Shown piece after piece: positions 61,849 to 64,000 of a stretch of 64,000 bases of DNA. The notes beneath the pieces were generated by a model that saw only the letters and a program-made list of their open reading frames with translations, made no database searches and was not told the origin of the DNA. Position 1 is the first letter of the stretch; the number at the start of each line of letters is the position of its first letter. The DNA is from SAR202 cluster bacterium AC-409-J13_OGT_754m (GTDB lineage: Bacteria; Chloroflexota; Dehalococcoidia; Lucifugimonadales; GCA-2712585). Location: NCBI GenBank assembly GCA_009391235.1, contig VEXD01000002.1, forward strand, positions 1 through 64,000. Reading direction: 5' to 3'. The translations under genes and the position numbers were made by a program.

Positions 61849-62085
61849 TCACGCTCTTTGGTTAGCAATAACCCAGTAGCCTGCTAGAAAGATTACAGCT
61901 AAGCATGCAAACAAAGTTATCGTCCATAATATAAAACTTGGCTTGCTAATTTCTTCCTGTTTCCTAATTACACGACCATCCTCAATAACAACAACTTCAC
62001 CATTTCTCCGTACGTTATAAAGGAAAAAAGCTATGCCTGCGACAGCTAAACTTATTAAGATTGTTCTAATCAAATCCCAATCCAA
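61849..62085 (-). CDS. Small two-helix membrane protein (78 aa)
   Basis: The protein has two hydrophobic segments (IRTILISLAVAGIAFFLYNV and FILWTITLFACLAVIFLAGYWVI) separated by a charged loop with a beta-like turn (GEVVVIEDGRVIRKQEE). It begins MDWDL. It heads a likely operon with the 30-residue protein and the globin. Upstream at about 62090 is the palindromic CAGTAATATTACTAG motif. No known family. Confidence 0.7.
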   Translation of the reverse strand: MDWDLIRTILISLAVAGIAFFLYNVRRNGEVVVIEDGRVIRKQEEISKPSFILWTITLFACLAVIFLAGYWVIANQRA

Positions 62086-62133
62086 TACAGTAATATTACT
62101 AGTAATACTTGTCAGTTGCTTTTGGGTATTTTG

Positions 62134-62394
62134 TCATTGCGTGAGTCTCTTCACTCTCATAGAAGCCTTTCTCAAGGATATTAGCATCGGCCGGAAGCTG
62201 AGTACGTTGTCTACAATTGGTTTGGAGATTTGACCTCGTTGCCACCCCAACAGTAGTTGCACCAGCACCTCTGTTATAGCTTCCTCATCATCTCGGCACT
62301 CCTGAATAGACCTTTTCCAACTTTCAACTTCGGAAGCCCTTTCACCAGCTTCTGCGCCCCGCTCTACGCTGCTATCTTCGTTAGACCTTTTCAT
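62134..62394 (-). CDS. Hypothetical helical protein (86 aa)
   Basis: The 86-residue frame reads MKRSNEDSSVERGAEAGERASEVESWKRSIQECRDDEEAITEVLVQLLLGWQ, charged and helical, then a basic end. The ATG is preceded by a weak AGAGGC site. There is no domain that I recognise; the composition is reasonable for a soluble helical protein, but a chance ORF cannot be excluded. Confidence 0.5.
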   Translation of the reverse strand: MKRSNEDSSVERGAEAGERASEVESWKRSIQECRDDEEAITEVLVQLLLGWQRGQISKPIVDNVLSFRPMLISLRKASMRVKRLTQ

Positions 62395-62412
62395 GCCTCT
62401 ATATTACACTAA

Positions 62413-62456
62413 GCGTCTACTGAACGGGTAAGCTGGAGTAACCGCCTACTGGCAGT
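62413..62456 (+). repeat. 44-bp direct repeat, copy 1
   Basis: GCGTCTACTGAACGGGTAAG and following bases up to CTGGCAGT match 63215-63258 at 40 of 44 positions in the same orientation. The two copies bracket the paired small genes at 62542 and 62919. Confidence 0.75.
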
Positions 62457-62470
62457 CCTTTTCCTTGGTC

Positions 62471-62490
62471 TTACTGTAAAAAGAATGTTG
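62471..62490 (+). repeat. TTACTGTAAAAAGAAT repeat, copy 2
   Basis: Nineteen of twenty bases equal the copy at 60393-60412. It lies about 50 bases upstream of the first paired small gene, right after the 44-bp repeat, with TAGTAATAT following. Confidence 0.6.
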
Positions 62491-62541
62491 TAGTAATATG
62501 TACCATGATAATATCTTAAGGCTAAATATGAAGGAGGAGTC

Positions 62542-62811
62542 ATGAAAATTATAATCAGTTCGGAACTTACAAAAGGTTACGAGCTTTGGAAAAATCTTTT
62601 TTTGAGTACAGATTCTCAAAGAGAAAAATATGGGGTTAAAGTTTTGGCATATGGTCATGCCCAAGATAATGAAAATAAAATTTACCAAGTTCTTGAAGTA
62701 GAGTCTATGGAGAGAATGCAAGAAGGTTTGCAAGACCCTGAGATAGCTAAACTTAGAACAGATGCAGGTGTTAATTTAGATTCTCAAGAAGTTGTATTCT
62801 TAGTTGAGTGA
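62542..62811 (+). CDS. Small paired alpha/beta protein, paralogue A
   Basis: The 89-residue protein (MKIIISSELTKGYELWKNLFLSTDSQREKYGVKVLAYGHAQDNENKIYQVLEVESMERMQEGLQDPEIAKLRTDAGVNLDSQEVVFLVE) follows a beta-alpha-beta-beta-alpha-beta pattern like dimeric ferredoxin-like barrel proteins. It shares the ending DPE...R.(D/E)AGV..DSQEVV with the gene at 62919, so the two are tandem paralogues. ATG follows AGGAGGAG. A 16-bp hairpin lies just after its stop. Function unknown. Confidence 0.8.
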   Translation: MKIIISSELTKGYELWKNLFLSTDSQREKYGVKVLAYGHAQDNENKIYQVLEVESMERMQEGLQDPEIAKLRTDAGVNLDSQEVVFLVE

Positions 62812-62825
62812 GATAAGGCTAACAG

Positions 62826-62862
62826 GTATTACTCAGTAATTTTAGTAATTACTGAGTAATAC
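62826..62862 (+). terminator. 16-bp AT-rich hairpin after paralogue A
   Basis: GTATTACTCAGTAATT and its exact complement with a five-base loop start 15 bases after the stop codon of paralogue A, a usual place for a terminator. It has no T-run, and shares ATTACTGAGTAATA with the repeat upstream of the DHH gene, so an operator for paralogue B is the alternative. Confidence 0.55.
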
Positions 62863-62918
62863 TCGACAATCTATCTCGGGTCTTTATAATCTAAATTGAG
62901 AATAGGAAGGGAAAAGAA

Positions 62919-63212
62919 ATGAGATTTCTGACAACATTCAAAAAAACCAAAGAATGCAGCTTTGAAAGCTGGTTGAAACTAGTTGATGACTTAAAGTCTC
63001 ATATGCAAAAAAATGGACTAAAGCTAATAGTGGCAACGGAAACCGAAGATGGAACAAGAATTTATGATATAGCTGAAGCGGAAACTATGGAAGGCATCAC
63101 GGCATTTATGTCTGACCCAGAGGTAATTAGAATGAGACAAGAAGCTGGTGTAGATACTGATAGCCAAGAAGTAGTCAGTGCCGTAAGTGAATATCACATC
63201 TTTCAGAATTAA
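62919..63212 (+). CDS. Small paired alpha/beta protein, paralogue B
   Basis: The 97-residue protein resembles paralogue A over its whole length: a KxxxFESWLKLVDDLKSHMQKNGLKLIVATETEDGTRIYDIAEAETMEG core and DPEVIRMRQEAGVDTDSQEVV at the end, then SEYHIFQN. It probably forms the same dimeric alpha/beta barrel, and A and B could make a heterodimer. ATG follows AGGAAGGG. The 44-bp repeat copy 2 follows three bases after its stop codon. Confidence 0.8.
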   Translation: MRFLTTFKKTKECSFESWLKLVDDLKSHMQKNGLKLIVATETEDGTRIYDIAEAETMEGITAFMSDPEVIRMRQEAGVDTDSQEVVSAVSEYHIFQN

Positions 63213-63214
63213 TA

Positions 63215-63258
63215 GCGTCTATTGAACGGGTCAGCTGCAGTAACCGTCTACTGGCAGT
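63215..63258 (+). repeat. 44-bp direct repeat, copy 2
   Basis: Copy 2 of the repeat described at 62413-62456 (40/44 identical). It contains an imperfect dyad CTGCAGTA...TACTGGCAG that could form a short hairpin. Confidence 0.75.
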
Positions 63259-63355
63259 ACGTATACGTTGAACGGTTATGCCTATACCGAATGTAAGCGT
63301 GATTAATGGCGATGCAGTTTGAAGTTTATGCGCTAGCGCCTTCTGAGTTATCAGT

Positions 63356-63904
63356 TCACTCTGCTCTTCTCATAGTGAATATTCCCAAGATGACTAAAAC
63401 TAGACTATTAAGCATCCATAAAGGTATCACAATGCTTTCACCGTTGTTTGATAAAAACTCAGGACTCGAGATAGCAATAGAAGCAAACGTTACTAAGGAG
63501 ACAACTGATAATAAACCCGATAGCCATTTAGGGAAAAGGTTGGTTTGTAAATATCCTATTCCAGTTATGAAATATCCAAGATACATAATAGACCAAGCTG
63601 TCATTCCAACCGCTTCTGCAATTAAGTCAGATTCGGCGCTTATTTCTGTACTGTTTATAGCATCTCCAACAAGTCCCATGGTCAAACCAACAACTATTAT
63701 TAGTAATCCTGTATCAATGAAAGGATTTCTTGCAACATTCCTTGTCATCATAAAAGCTAGTGGGATAGTAACCAATGCATAAGCAGCAATTTTTTCTGTA
63801 TGCGCCGTACCTAGAAGTCCTGTTTCGCCTAGAACCATATAAACAGCGATTGAACCAAGACCCGCGATTATAAACAATATTCCATTCATCATTTTAGCTG
63901 TCAT
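63356..63904 (-). CDS. Polytopic membrane protein of unknown function
   Basis: The 182-residue protein has about six transmembrane segments and begins MTAKMMNGILFIIAGLGSIAVYMVLGETGLLG. Loops are short. I do not recognise the family; the layout loosely recalls DUF4386-like membrane proteins, but that is not firm. Start: ATG at 63904, with a GGACGG site. It is at the window edge; bases 63905-64000 hold its likely promoter and nothing else seen. Confidence 0.72.
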   Translation of the reverse strand: MTAKMMNGILFIIAGLGSIAVYMVLGETGLLGTAHTEKIAAYALVTIPLAFMMTRNVARNPFIDTGLLIIVVGLTMGLVGDAINSTEISAESDLIAEAVGMTAWSIMYLGYFITGIGYLQTNLFPKWLSGLLSVVSLVTFASIAISSPEFLSNNGESIVIPLWMLNSLVLVILGIFTMRRAE

Positions 63905-64000
63905 AATTTACCGTCCTAAAACTATATTTTATCATTTCATAATAAGTCCCAGCTACAAGTTTTTCGGCTGTTGTTAGGTAGGTAGCGGATATATATCTAT

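Noticed and set aside
1-64000. CRISPR array, rRNA operon, insertion sequence or prophage
   Set aside because: No regularly spaced repeats, no rRNA, no transposase or phage structural genes were found; mobility traces are limited to the tRNA-Gly halves and short repeats at the right end.

Overview
The window is 64 kb of an AT-rich bacterial chromosome (about 40% G+C by eye). Gene families and style suggest a marine Chloroflexota related to Dehalococcoidia/SAR202. The pointers are a short rsmH-ftsA-ftsZ cluster with no mur, mraY or penicillin-binding genes, a Trk potassium operon, tandem CaiB/BaiF CoA-transferases with double-hotdog hydratases, several amidohydrolases, and a selenocysteine system. 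This placement is inference; there is no rRNA or ribosomal-protein marker to test it.

Layout. 0.35-6 kb: YajQ, a UMF1-type transporter behind a structured-RNA candidate, and a very large BNR/VPS10-like beta-propeller protein. 6-9.6 kb: ftsZ, ftsA, rsmH (minus strand). 10-15 kb: pheA and a potassium uptake operon (three RCK-type proteins, UspA, TrkH). 15-25.4 kb: housekeeping genes gltX, rluD, lspA, threonine aldolase, rarA, then a CPBP protease-like gene with trpA-aroH-aroF, then an exporter. 25.7-28.3 kb: a three-gene envelope set (FixH/YtkA-like protein, cupredoxin-like lipoprotein, polytopic protein with a Cys-rich loop). 28.4-37.3 kb: a catabolic block (MFS, two MaoC-like hydratases, ornithine-cyclodeaminase-like enzyme, two CaiB/BaiF CoA-transferases, DUF6282 hydrolase). 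37.4-44 kb: TGS GTPase, HD and HIT hydrolases, rsmG, Tat translocase genes, and a fused RlmD/RumA-Maf protein. 44-52 kb: trxA, selenocysteine tRNA, MNT/HEPN pair, PhzF, a rhodanese with an in-frame UGA, GatC/amidase pair, SRAP protein, D-aminoacylase. 52-57.7 kb: a branched-chain amino-acid type ABC importer with clearly higher G+C. 57.9-64 kb: an accessory region with two 45-bp tRNA-Gly 3'-half repeats, palindromes, direct repeats and small genes.

The strongest discovery is a selenoprotein. The sulfurtransferase at 46552-47391 (minus) carries UGA exactly where the catalytic cysteine belongs, a SECIS-like hairpin starts at that UGA, and an intact UCA-anticodon tRNA-Sec lies 2 kb away. The ORF track cuts this gene short at the UGA.

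The second theme is the right end. Two copies (43/45 identical) of the 3' half of tRNA-Gly(GCC), broken precisely at the anticodon loop, flank a 1.6-kb module with a DHH phosphoesterase and a PHA-granule-family protein. This is the footprint of tRNA-targeted integration. Beyond it, related palindromes and a 44-bp direct repeat surround further small genes.
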